This document shows positions 27,696 through 35,417 of a DNA stretch of 64,000 nt, piece after piece; position 1 is the stretch's first letter, and the number at the start of each line of letters is the position of its first letter. Both the position numbers and the translations under genes were made by a program. A model generated the notes under the pieces. The model was not told where the DNA came from and did no database searches. It was given only the letters and a program-made list of their open reading frames with translations. This DNA comes from Chitinophaga sp. Its GTDB lineage: Bacteria > Bacteroidota > Bacteroidia > Chitinophagales > Chitinophagaceae. Location of the stretch: positions 1 to 64,000 of the forward strand of contig NZ_JAGHZS010000006.1 of assembly GCF_017745275.1 (NCBI RefSeq), read 5' to 3'.

Positions 27696-27697
27696 TC

Positions 27698-28423
27698 TTA
27701 CCCTTCCAGGTGGATGGAAAATACGATCATGCGCGACTGTAACTTTTCGATGACATTGGAATAGCGCAGGTTCGGATCTTTTACGAGTACATTACCAAAA
27801 CCATTGCTGATTTTGAATTCAGGAGAGAAAATGAAGCTCTCAAAGTAAAACTCAAACCCGGCGCCCACTTCATAGCCATAATCGCCTTTCCTGATTTTCA
27901 CCAGGTCGTCGGCCCGGCGTAAGCGGGCATTGGAGGCCAGATCGTAGTCATATTTAAGACCGGCGATGGTATACACCCTCATATTGCCGATCCGGTCCGA
28001 TTTGAACTTGATCTGTATCGGAAAGCTCAGTAAAATAGACTCTATTTTCTTCTCCGTATCCTGTTGTTTGGGATAGGTATCGCGGTAATACAGATTTTTG
28101 GAGGCAAAGATGAGCTGCGGATTAAAACGTAGGTCAAAGTGCTCAGTCAGCCTGGCATTGGCCAGCAAGCCGAGGTTAAATCCCATTGTTTTCAATGGCT
28201 CCGCTACCATGGTAGAATCAGAGGCCAGGAAAGCAGGAGAGTGCTCGAGTTTAAAATAGGACTGGTTGGCAGCCAGCGTAATACCAAAGTAATAGGGTTT
28301 TGCATCATGTTCAATCATATTCATATTGGTTTGCGCCCTTGCAGGAAGCATTCCAACCAATAAAATGAATATCAGCGCGTAGCGCAGTAAATGGAACATA
28401 TGCCGAATGTTAGCGTTTTGCAT
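27698..28423 (-). CDS. porT: PorT-like outer-membrane protein of type IX secretion
   Basis: 241 residues (possibly 233 from an internal Met). A signal peptide (LIFILLVGMLPARAQ) precedes a predicted eight-stranded beta-barrel with features of the PorT family (YYFGITLAANQSYFKL, FNLGLLANARLTEHFDLRFNPQL, YEVGAGFEFYF, FSPEFKISNG). PorT is needed for type IX secretion and gliding in Bacteroidota. The gene overlaps the 3' end of ubiE by about 50 bases, an arrangement I recall as conserved, which supports the call. Its substrate machinery links to the T9SS-tagged DUF1501 protein in this window. Confidence 0.85.
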   Translation of the reverse strand: MQNANIRHMFHLLRYALIFILLVGMLPARAQTNMNMIEHDAKPYYFGITLAANQSYFKLEHSPAFLASDSTMVAEPLKTMGFNLGLLANARLTEHFDLRFNPQLIFASKNLYYRDTYPKQQDTEKKIESILLSFPIQIKFKSDRIGNMRVYTIAGLKYDYDLASNARLRRADDLVKIRKGDYGYEVGAGFEFYFESFIFSPEFKISNGFGNVLVKDPNLRYSNVIEKLQSRMIVFSIHLEG

Positions 28424-29127
28424 GTAACGGCCTGGAAACGGGTGTTAGTTAAAATAGTTCGCATTGCTTCACCCTGCGGAAACGCTTTCACAGATTCTGG
28501 CAGATAACTGTAAGCCGCCTGGCTCTTCGCTATCCATTTCCCGAGCAGCGGTGTAATATAACGAAAATACAGATTATATAATTGTTTAATGGGAAAAACA
28601 GTGGGATTGGAAAATTCAAGAATTACCAGTTTCCCGCCCGGCTTTAGCACACGATACATGTCAGACAGCCCCTTTTCCAGGTTCTCAAAGTTCCGCACGC
28701 CGAAAGCCACTGTTATGGCATCAAACGTCTGGTCCGGAAAACTTATTGTTTCACTATCACCTGATTGCAGGGTAATTTTATCTGTTAAGCCCAGTTTTTC
28801 GATCTTTTCCCGGCCGTGATTTAACATCCCCTCAGAAATATCAATGCCCACAATTTTATCCGGATGAAGGGTCTTCTCTGCCATAATCGCAAAATCCCCC
28901 GTGCCGGTAGCTACGTCCAGCATGAGTTTGGGCTGAATTGACTTCAAATACCCCAGCGCTTTTTTACGCCAGATAATGTCGATTCCCAGCGACATAAAAT
29001 GGTTAAGAAAGTCATAGCGATGAGCAATATCATCAAACATGGTCGCTATCTGCTCCTTCTTGCTTAATTTTGACCCTTCAAAGGGAACGATCTTCTGAAC
29101 ATTTACATTTTCTGACATAGTCCGCAA
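28372..29127 (-). CDS. ubiE: Demethylmenaquinone methyltransferase
   Basis: 251 residues, the usual UbiE/MenG size. The SAM-binding motif is DVATGTGDFAI, followed by GIDISEGML, a DAITVAFGVRNF family signature and a GGKLVILEFS post-motif. It methylates demethylmenaquinone in menaquinone synthesis at the cytoplasmic membrane. The start may instead be the internal Met at 29118 (MSENVNV). It heads the minus-strand string ubiE-porT-pyrC. Confidence 0.95.
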   Translation of the reverse strand: MRTMSENVNVQKIVPFEGSKLSKKEQIATMFDDIAHRYDFLNHFMSLGIDIIWRKKALGYLKSIQPKLMLDVATGTGDFAIMAEKTLHPDKIVGIDISEGMLNHGREKIEKLGLTDKITLQSGDSETISFPDQTFDAITVAFGVRNFENLEKGLSDMYRVLKPGGKLVILEFSNPTVFPIKQLYNLYFRYITPLLGKWIAKSQAAYSYLPESVKAFPQGEAMRTILTNTRFQAVTCKTLTFGICSIYCATR

Positions 29128-29194
29128 AGTTAAAGAAATGTAGGTTGTAAATATGGAGATCCGGGTTTTTTAATGGAACAAAGCAAATATCATT

Positions 29195-29803
29195 ATGGTA
29201 ATTAAGTCAGCAGAATACCTTGTCAGTAGTCCGGATTGGGAAAAGTGCCCCAGCCCGATATGGCCGGAATATGCATTTATAGGCCGTTCTAACGTGGGTA
29301 AGTCTTCGTTGATCAATATATTGGCAAACAATGAAAAATTGGCCAAAACTTCCGGTACACCGGGAAAAACACAGATGATTAATCATTTTGCCATGAATAA
29401 AGCCTGGTACCTGGTAGATTTACCCGGTTATGGTTTTGCGAAAAGAAGTATGTCGCAACGCCGCCAGTGGGAGCAAATGATTGAAAATTATCTCCGTAAA
29501 CGTCCTAACCTGGTAAGCGTATTTGTATTAATCGACAGCCGCCACCAGCCACAGAAAATAGACATCGACTTCGTCAACCAGCTGGGCGAATGGAATATCC
29601 CCTTCAGCCTCGTGTTTACCAAAGCTGATAAAAGCACCCAGGCGGAAGTGAGCAAAAATGTAAAGGCTTTCCTGAATAAAATGAAGGAAACCTGGCAGTT
29701 CCTGCCGGCTAATTTCGTAACCTCCACCGTAAAGAAAAGCGGCAGAGATGCGATCCTGAATTATATCGATGAATTGAATGCACAGTTCCGGGCCATTGCC
29801 TGA
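29195..29803 (+). CDS. engB: Ribosome biogenesis GTPase EngB/YsxC
   Basis: 202 residues, standard. GTPase motifs: P-loop GRSNVGKSS (30-38), switch region TSGTPGKTQ, G3 DLPGYGFAK and G4 TKADK. It assembles the large ribosomal subunit and is generally essential. It is divergent from ubiE with 67 bases between the starts, and is followed by a 30-base palindromic hairpin. Confidence 0.96.
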   Translation: MVIKSAEYLVSSPDWEKCPSPIWPEYAFIGRSNVGKSSLINILANNEKLAKTSGTPGKTQMINHFAMNKAWYLVDLPGYGFAKRSMSQRRQWEQMIENYLRKRPNLVSVFVLIDSRHQPQKIDIDFVNQLGEWNIPFSLVFTKADKSTQAEVSKNVKAFLNKMKETWQFLPANFVTSTVKKSGRDAILNYIDELNAQFRAIA

Positions 29804-29824
29804 TGAAGAATTGCTGAAAAATAT

Positions 29825-29858
29825 AAGACCTGCATATAATTATATGCAGGTCTTTCTT
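29825..29858. terminator. Hairpin terminator after engB
   Basis: A 30-base perfect palindrome (29825-29854, arm AAGACCTGCATATAA) is followed by a T-rich tract. It lies between the convergent engB and lipoprotein genes and can serve both. Confidence 0.8.
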
Positions 29859-29873
29859 TTATGCTGAAACCTA

Positions 29874-30254
29874 TCATGTTTTCTTATAAATCAGCCCCAC
29901 GCTATCCGCTTCAGGGCTATACAGATGAAGCAAGCCATCCTTGATGCGAATAAAGTATATTTCCCGGTACCCGATTCTTAACTGCCAGGCCTTGTCACCA
30001 CTGCCCTTTCCGGGTTCTATACGATACGTATTGGCATTGAGTTGTAAATCGTTTGCCAGTAATTTATAGGTACCGTCCTTGAAGATGGCGGTTTGTTTAT
30101 TGGTAATCGGCGTGCCTTTTTCACTGATGCCACCGGTAGTGGCAATTAAAATCCATTTCCCTTCCAACTGCGGGGCAGGAGTATTCACTTCTTTTTCACA
30201 GGCAGCCAGGAATACCAGTAGTAGTAATGCTACCAGTAAGTATTTATTTTTCAT
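29874..30254 (-). CDS. Small lipoprotein, lipocalin-like
   Basis: 126 residues from the ATG at 30254; a TTG six bases upstream is less likely. The lipobox FLAAC gives a lipid-anchored Cys near residue 19. The remainder is a beta-rich domain (LEGKWILIATTGG, FKDGTYKLL, LRIGYREIYFIRI) resembling lipocalin-like lipoproteins of Bacteroidota. Its ATG overlaps the stop of a 52-codon upstream gene by 11 bases, indicating translational coupling. The function is unknown. Confidence 0.75.
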   Translation of the reverse strand: MKNKYLLVALLLLVFLAACEKEVNTPAPQLEGKWILIATTGGISEKGTPITNKQTAIFKDGTYKLLANDLQLNANTYRIEPGKGSGDKAWQLRIGYREIYFIRIKDGLLHLYSPEADSVGLIYKKT

Positions 30255-30402
30255 TCGCAATAAGTAAAGGATTCAATAGTTTATAATCGGTAATAATTTT
30301 ATTGATACTTTTCATGAAATCATCCATGTAAGTTGCTTGCAGGAAAAAGCAGATGACAATGCCCAACAGCATCCCTGCTACCAGTGATTTTGGTGATTTC
30401 AT
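30244..30402 (-). CDS. 52-residue membrane protein overlapping the lipoprotein start
   Basis: ATG at 30402 and TAA at 30244-30246 encode 52 residues: a basic N-terminus (MKSPKS), one transmembrane helix (VAGMLLGIVICFFLQA) and a soluble tail (MDDFMKSINKIITDYKLLNP). The frame ends with an 11-base overlap (ATGAAAAATAA) with the next gene's start, which suggests a real, coupled two-gene unit. No family was recognised. Confidence 0.6.
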   Translation of the reverse strand: MKSPKSLVAGMLLGIVICFFLQATYMDDFMKSINKIITDYKLLNPLLIANEK

Positions 30403-30555
30403 AACAGTAAGGGTATTTGCTATATGAAGCGCAGCAACAAAAGAAAAGTTACAATCAGGGGGAAATTTGTAACACTGGATAAGAGGGGAGAGAAAGCCAC
30501 GTGACGTGTTTTCACGTCAGGAAAATATTTGAGAGAGGTACAAAAAACAGGCGCC

Positions 30556-31029
30556 TTAATTCACTACTTTATTGGCGCAGCTGCTACTGGCAAAGGCTTC
30601 TGGCTTAGCTTTGAAGGCAAAACCCATACCGAGAATATAACCCATTGCTTCACGCAATGCCAGGTTACTTTTGAATTGAGGATTCGTATTGATGTCAGCG
30701 TGTACTTCCATGTCTACATCATACTCAGTAAACAGGTCGCATAATTCATACGCAATCTCAATACTCTTCGCTACTTCTACGAGCATACGCTCTTTTACAG
30801 AATAGCGGTCTTTCGTTTTTTCGTTGTGGATAAACATAAATCCGCCATGACCTTCCCGGAGGAAAACAATCACGGTAGCGAATTCTGTATCCAATCCTTT
30901 TACCTGGGAGTCGGTGCCAATGCATACTTTCAAACGAAAGCCCCTGGCGGTTTCCCGGACAATGGCCTGTCGTACTTCTTCCTTGACCGGAAGGTGGATG
31001 ACCTCTCCATTAAATCTTCTCCATTGCAT
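30556..31029 (-). CDS. YkuK/DUF458-type RNase H-like protein
   Basis: 157 residues from MQWRRFNG; the longer frame upstream has an unlikely N-terminus. It matches the YkuK (DUF458) family with an RNase H-like fold: LKVCIGTDSQVKG, TVIVFLREGHGG, RMLVEVAKSIEIAYEL and VEVHADINTNPQFKSN, whose acidic residues could bind metal. It may be a nuclease, but its role is not established. It is transcribed alone, away from the CoA-binding gene. Confidence 0.85.
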   Translation of the reverse strand: MQWRRFNGEVIHLPVKEEVRQAIVRETARGFRLKVCIGTDSQVKGLDTEFATVIVFLREGHGGFMFIHNEKTKDRYSVKERMLVEVAKSIEIAYELCDLFTEYDVDMEVHADINTNPQFKSNLALREAMGYILGMGFAFKAKPEAFASSSCANKVVN

Positions 31030-31236
31030 AAAATGTATATTAAAGGGTGAACATGCAAATTGGGTAATGCTATAATGCCTGCCTGTTGAAGTAATTCCAT
31101 GCGTTGGATGGGGTAACAATATGGGATGTTTTCATTGGGGGATAACAGCAATATATACGAATATACGAAAAAGCTGTTAGCAAACACTAACAGCTTAATA
31201 TTAAAAAAATAAGAAGAAGTAAAAAGAGGGAGCAGG

Positions 31237-31614
31237 CTAAAACTGGCCGGTGCTCAGCAACACCAGCGTACAAGCTTCAACAGGCTGAATATTATTTTGC
31301 TTCGCGATAGCTTCCAGTTCTTCATTTTCTGCACCCGGATTAAAAATAATGCGGCGGGGATGCAGTTGTAGAATGTAGTCGTAGTAAGCTTTCTGCGCTA
31401 TCGGATTAAGATACATGGTCACCGTGTCTACCTGTTCCAGTGGCGGATGTTCCGTTATCACCGGAATATCGCCAATGCTGGCTGGCCTGTTACCAATAGC
31501 CACTACCGGATGTCCTTTGGCGGTAAGGCGGTTCACTGCCATGTTGCTATATCTTTCCGGGTTGGGTGATGCACCCAACACTACCGTGAGTTTTTTATCG
31601 TTGTTGGTTTCCAT
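31237..31614 (-). CDS. CoA-binding (YccU-like) domain protein
   Basis: 125 residues forming a single Rossmann-like CoA-binding domain: KLTVVLGASPNPERYSNMA, GHPVVAIGNRP, VDTVTMYLNP, RRIIFNPGAEN and VEACTLVLL. Such small proteins are widespread but uncharacterised. It lies 18 bases downstream of the epimerase-like gene on the same strand and is likely in one operon with it. Confidence 0.9.
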   Translation of the reverse strand: METNNDKKLTVVLGASPNPERYSNMAVNRLTAKGHPVVAIGNRPASIGDIPVITEHPPLEQVDTVTMYLNPIAQKAYYDYILQLHPRRIIFNPGAENEELEAIAKQNNIQPVEACTLVLLSTGQF

Positions 31615-31632
31615 CCCACTAATTTACGGAAT

Positions 31633-32580
31633 TCAGAACAGTTGGTAAGCGTGCCGCGGCAGATGCGCCAGGATATCACGAAACGCAGGTTTCAACTGCG
31701 GAAAGTTAAACCGGAAGCCAGCTTGCAATACCCTGGACGGAATCACCCACCTGCTTTTTAACAACAGTTCCGTTTCAGTACCAATGAGGGCTGCGCCTAA
31801 TTTCAGTAAAAGAACAGGTGCCGGTAACCCGAACGGCTGACCACTTGCTTCCCGCAATGATTGCATAAACACTTTATTGGTAACAGGATCAGGGGCGGTG
31901 CAGTTAAAAGTACCGCTAAGTGTTTCATTTTCGTATAGCCACGCCATTATCCGGCAAACATCCGTGATATGTATCCACGTAAACATTTGTTTACCGCTGC
32001 CCTGGTGTCCACCCAGCCCAAATTTTACAAGATTCAGGTAAGGCTGCATTACGCCTCCCGGCTGCCAGCCAATGGTAACGCCTATACGTAGAACGATTTT
32101 CCGTGTATGCGGCAACGTAATATCATTAAAAGTTTGTTCCCATTGTTTACATACCTGTACTGAGAAGTCATTCGCTATCTCCCCGGTAAATTCGTCCATT
32201 GCCCGATCCTCCGCGTGGCGGTAAATAGTAGCGCTGCCGGCATTGATCCATACTTTGGGCGGGTGCTGCAAAGTGAGGATAACCGCGCCCAGTACGGCAG
32301 TGGCCTGTAGCCGGCTATCCAGTATAGCTTGTTTGTTAGCCGGAGTATAACGGCAGTTGACGCTTTTTCCTGTGAGATTGATAAGCAGGTCGGCCTTTTC
32401 CAGTGCGGCAGTCCAGGCGCCATGGCTTTTACCATCCCAGGCTACATAGCTGATATTACCAACAGCCTGGCGGGGACTGCGGGTCAGAATAATAATATCA
32501 TTGTCGCTCCCGAAATAATCAACCAGGCTTCTGCCGATAAATCCTGTGCCGGCGGCTATTACAATGCGTTTATTCTTCAT
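31633..32580 (-). CDS. TIGR01777-family NAD(P)-dependent epimerase-like protein
   Basis: About 315 residues from MKNKRIVIAAGTGFIG (a Met three codons upstream is possible). An N-terminal Rossmann fold (AAGTGFIGRSL) carries INLTGKSVNCRYT and WINAGSATIY, with a C-terminal DUF1731 segment (FRFNFPQLKPAFRDIL). This matches the YfcH/SulA-like TIGR01777 family. The substrate is unknown. Its start overlaps the end of the upstream membrane protein gene by about 11 bases. Confidence 0.9.
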   Translation of the reverse strand: MKNKRIVIAAGTGFIGRSLVDYFGSDNDIIILTRSPRQAVGNISYVAWDGKSHGAWTAALEKADLLINLTGKSVNCRYTPANKQAILDSRLQATAVLGAVILTLQHPPKVWINAGSATIYRHAEDRAMDEFTGEIANDFSVQVCKQWEQTFNDITLPHTRKIVLRIGVTIGWQPGGVMQPYLNLVKFGLGGHQGSGKQMFTWIHITDVCRIMAWLYENETLSGTFNCTAPDPVTNKVFMQSLREASGQPFGLPAPVLLLKLGAALIGTETELLLKSRWVIPSRVLQAGFRFNFPQLKPAFRDILAHLPRHAYQLF

Positions 32581-32935
32581 GTTGATCAATGATTACAATG
32601 GTTTCAGAAAAAGTGAGCAATAGGTAATAGCTGATTAACGAAGGTGTGCCGTACAAGAGCACTACCAGACCAGCCAGCGCAAAGTCGAGATGTACAATGA
32701 AAAATAGAAAGGCAAACACAGCACCAGGTGCAAGGATAAGTATCAGCAAAAAGTGATATAGCTTTCGGAAAGGAGAAGCGGGAAATTCCAGGTGAATAAT
32801 GCAACTGAGCAACTGGTAGAGAAAAAGCGCTGAGAAGAAGCGCGTAAGTTCCTGCTGATTGCCCCGAAGCGCTAATACCAGGAGCAAAAGCTGTATAAGG
32901 ATATCTGCCAGTAGTAGTAATTTTTTTATTTTCAT
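32570..32935 (-). CDS. Four-helix membrane protein, unknown
   Basis: 121 residues, mostly hydrophobic, with about four transmembrane helices (LLLADILIQLLLLVLAL, FFSALFLYQLLSCIIHL, FLLILILAPGAVFAFLFFI, LAGLVVLLYGTPSLISYY). It is first in a likely operon with the TIGR01777 protein and CoA-binding protein, overlapping the former. No family was recognised. Confidence 0.75.
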   Translation of the reverse strand: MKIKKLLLLADILIQLLLLVLALRGNQQELTRFFSALFLYQLLSCIIHLEFPASPFRKLYHFLLILILAPGAVFAFLFFIVHLDFALAGLVVLLYGTPSLISYYLLLTFSETIVIIDQHEE

Positions 32936-32980
32936 ATTTCAGAATTTTCAGAAAAAAATGAAATATTTAAGCAAAAAAAA

Positions 32981-33487
32981 TTATTTGATGAGTTTCAGTA
33001 AACTGCTATAAAACCAGCTTTCTTCTGATTTGATAAATGCACCAATAGTTCTATCTGTTTGTTGGGCAAACTTGGTGATATTGGCAATAGAATCCTTAAA
33101 AGCCTTCATTTCTTTGTCTTTCGGGTCACCTTCGGCCTGTTGTAATTGCAACAACACCTTCATAATAGGATCGAGTTCACGTTTCTTCCTTTCACGGGCA
33201 ATATAAGTAGCTACCTTCCAGATATCTTTTTCAGCCACAAAAAACTCCTTTCTTTCGCCCGGAATGAGGATACGCTCCACCAGTCCCCAGTTAATCAGTT
33301 CCCGCACGTTCATATTGGTATTACCACGGGAAATATTCAGCTCCTCCATGATATCATCTGCCGACAACGGATCTGGCATTACCAGCAACAACGCGTGAAT
33401 TTGCGCCATGGTACGGTTAATGCCCCACTGAGCGCCCAAAGATCCCCAGGTTTGGATAAACTGTGCTTTTGCTTCCACTAAGTTCAT
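32981..33487 (-). CDS. GbsR/MarR-type transcriptional regulator
   Basis: 168 residues. A winged-helix domain is visible (IHALLLVMPDPLSADDIMEELNISRGNTNMNVRELINWGLVERI, about 27-75) with a C-terminal helical dimerisation region. It matches the GbsR-like branch of MarR regulators, which in other bacteria control osmolyte or membrane genes. It lies 45 bases upstream of the membrane protein operon on the same strand and may control it. Confidence 0.88.
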   Translation of the reverse strand: MNLVEAKAQFIQTWGSLGAQWGINRTMAQIHALLLVMPDPLSADDIMEELNISRGNTNMNVRELINWGLVERILIPGERKEFFVAEKDIWKVATYIARERKKRELDPIMKVLLQLQQAEGDPKDKEMKAFKDSIANITKFAQQTDRTIGAFIKSEESWFYSSLLKLIK

Positions 33488-33602
33488 GTAGGTTGTAATT
33501 TATATAGCGTTTGACAATTTACAGGATCAAATGTATACCAGGTTTTTGAACTTTCAAAATATAATGAAACATTTTACTGCAGAATGACGGGAAAAAACAA
33601 AA

Positions 33603-33629
33603 AAAGGCGGAGTATATCACTCCGCCTTT
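33603..33629 (-). terminator. Terminator after PDH E2 gene
   Basis: AAAGGCGGAGT / ACTCCGCCTTT (11 bp) is followed on the minus strand by a long T-rich tract. It lies 21 bases past the E2 stop codon. Confidence 0.85.
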
Positions 33630-33649
33630 CGTATAGTTATTTATATTTT

Positions 33650-35299
33650 TTATACCAGCATGGTTACCGGATTTTCGAGGAATCCTTTCAGGGTAGCCAG
33701 GAAACGGGCGCCTACAGCTCCATCCACGCTTCTGTGGTCGCAGCTTAGGGTCAGTTTCATGATGTTGGCTATTTTCACCTGACCTTTTTCCACGATAGCG
33801 GTTTCGGTGATATTACCTACTGCCAGGATCGCAGAATCCGGAGGGTTGATAATAGCAGTGAATTCATCGATACCGAGCATACCCAGGTTGGAGATGCTAA
33901 AGGTATTGCCACTGAATTCCTGTGGTTGCAGTTTTTTGTTTTTAGCTTTATCGTAAAGACCTTTCGCATCGGCTGCAATCTGGCTCAGTGTTTTCTGATC
34001 AGCAAAGCGGATAACCGGTACAATCAAACCTTCTTCAATAGCTACTGCAGAACCAATGTGTACATGTTGATTCTGACGGATGAAATCTCCCATCCAGCTG
34101 CTGTTTACTGCAGGATGCTGACGCAGCGCCATCGCCGAAGCTTTGATCACCATATCGTTGAAGGAAATTTTCACCGGGGAAATTTCGTTAATTGATTTAC
34201 GCGCTTCAATGGCTTTATCCATATTCACATCTATCTTCAGGTAGAAGTGAGGAGCGGTAAATTTACTTTCGCTGAGACGTCTGGCAATTACCTTACGCAT
34301 TTGTGTCAGCGGAATATCGGTAAATCCTTCCTGTCCGGCCGGTACAAAGGCTGGAGCTGCAGGAGCAGCGCTGCCGGCGCTTTGTTGAGCAGGAGCCGCT
34401 GTTTTAGCAGCAGGAACGAAGTTATCCACATCTTTCTTAATAACACGGCCACCATCACCTGAACCAGGGATCTGGCTAATGTCAAAACCTTTTTCCTCCG
34501 CTATTTTCTTAGCCAGTGGAGAAGCTTTAACACGACCATCAGTAGTACCAGTAGCTTCAGCAGCAGGAGCGGCAGGAGCTGTGGTGGCGGCAGGAGCCGT
34601 ACCATTCTGTGAAGGAGCAGCAGTTGCAGCAGGCGCGCCGTTTTCAGCAGCCAGTATAGCATCTACGTTGGTACCCGCTTTACCTACAATGGCAATAATA
34701 CCATTTACTTTGGCAGCATCACCTTCTTTCACACCTATATATAATAAAGTACCGTCAGCATAACCCATCACTTCCATGGTCGCTTTGTCCGTTTCCACTT
34801 CCGCCAGTACATCATCATTTTTAACTATATCGCCTACTTTCTTATTCCAGGCAACTATTTTACCTTCTGTCATGGTATCGCTCAGCAGCGGCATACGGAT
34901 AACAGTGGCATTTTTTAACGCTTCTTTTAAAGCAGCATCATCAACCGGTGCAGCAGTAGCAGCAGGAGCAGCCTGTGGTGCAGGTGCAGGTGCGGCAGCG
35001 GCCGGAGCAGCAGCAGGTGCAGCCCCTTTATTATCTTCCAGTAAAGAAGTATAATCTTCTCCTGGTTTACCTACAATGGCAATAATTCCATTTACTTTAG
35101 CTGCTTTTCCTTTCTCTACACCAATGTACAGGAGGGTACCTTCTGCATAACCCATCACTTCCATGGTTGCTTTATCGGTTTCCACTTCAGCTATAACATC
35201 GTCTGCCTTTACTGTATCGCCCACCTTTTTATGCCATTCCGCAATCACCCCTTCCGTCATCGTATCACTCAAAAGGGGCATTCTGATAACTTCTGCCAT
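33650..35299 (-). CDS. pdhC: Dihydrolipoamide acetyltransferase, pyruvate dehydrogenase E2
   Basis: 549 residues. Two lipoyl domains carry lipoate lysines K43 and K172 (EVETDKATMEV). Each is followed by an Ala/Pro-rich linker, then an E3/E1-binding domain (about 257-294, ASPLAKKIAEEKGFDISQIPG) and the catalytic core with H522 and D526 (DHRSVDG). It transfers acetyl groups to CoA in the pyruvate dehydrogenase complex. E1 and E3 genes are not adjacent. A pyruvate rather than 2-oxoglutarate role is favoured by the two lipoyl domains. Confidence 0.93.
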   Translation of the reverse strand: MAEVIRMPLLSDTMTEGVIAEWHKKVGDTVKADDVIAEVETDKATMEVMGYAEGTLLYIGVEKGKAAKVNGIIAIVGKPGEDYTSLLEDNKGAAPAAAPAAAAPAPAPQAAPAATAAPVDDAALKEALKNATVIRMPLLSDTMTEGKIVAWNKKVGDIVKNDDVLAEVETDKATMEVMGYADGTLLYIGVKEGDAAKVNGIIAIVGKAGTNVDAILAAENGAPAATAAPSQNGTAPAATTAPAAPAAEATGTTDGRVKASPLAKKIAEEKGFDISQIPGSGDGGRVIKKDVDNFVPAAKTAAPAQQSAGSAAPAAPAFVPAGQEGFTDIPLTQMRKVIARRLSESKFTAPHFYLKIDVNMDKAIEARKSINEISPVKISFNDMVIKASAMALRQHPAVNSSWMGDFIRQNQHVHIGSAVAIEEGLIVPVIRFADQKTLSQIAADAKGLYDKAKNKKLQPQEFSGNTFSISNLGMLGIDEFTAIINPPDSAILAVGNITETAIVEKGQVKIANIMKLTLSCDHRSVDGAVGARFLATLKGFLENPVTMLV

Positions 35300-35417
35300 A
35301 GTGTTTTATTCAAAATTTTGTTCAAACCTACATGTTTTTGCGCAAAAACGCAAAGAAGGAATTGTAAACTGTTTAAAAATGTCTATCTCTCGTTAATATT
35401 TAATTACTGTAGCTGAA

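Noticed and set aside
34479..35054. Ala/Ser/Thr-rich plus-strand frames opposite the PDH E2 gene
   Set aside because: Shadows of the Ala/Pro linkers and lipoyl domains of the E2 coding strand.
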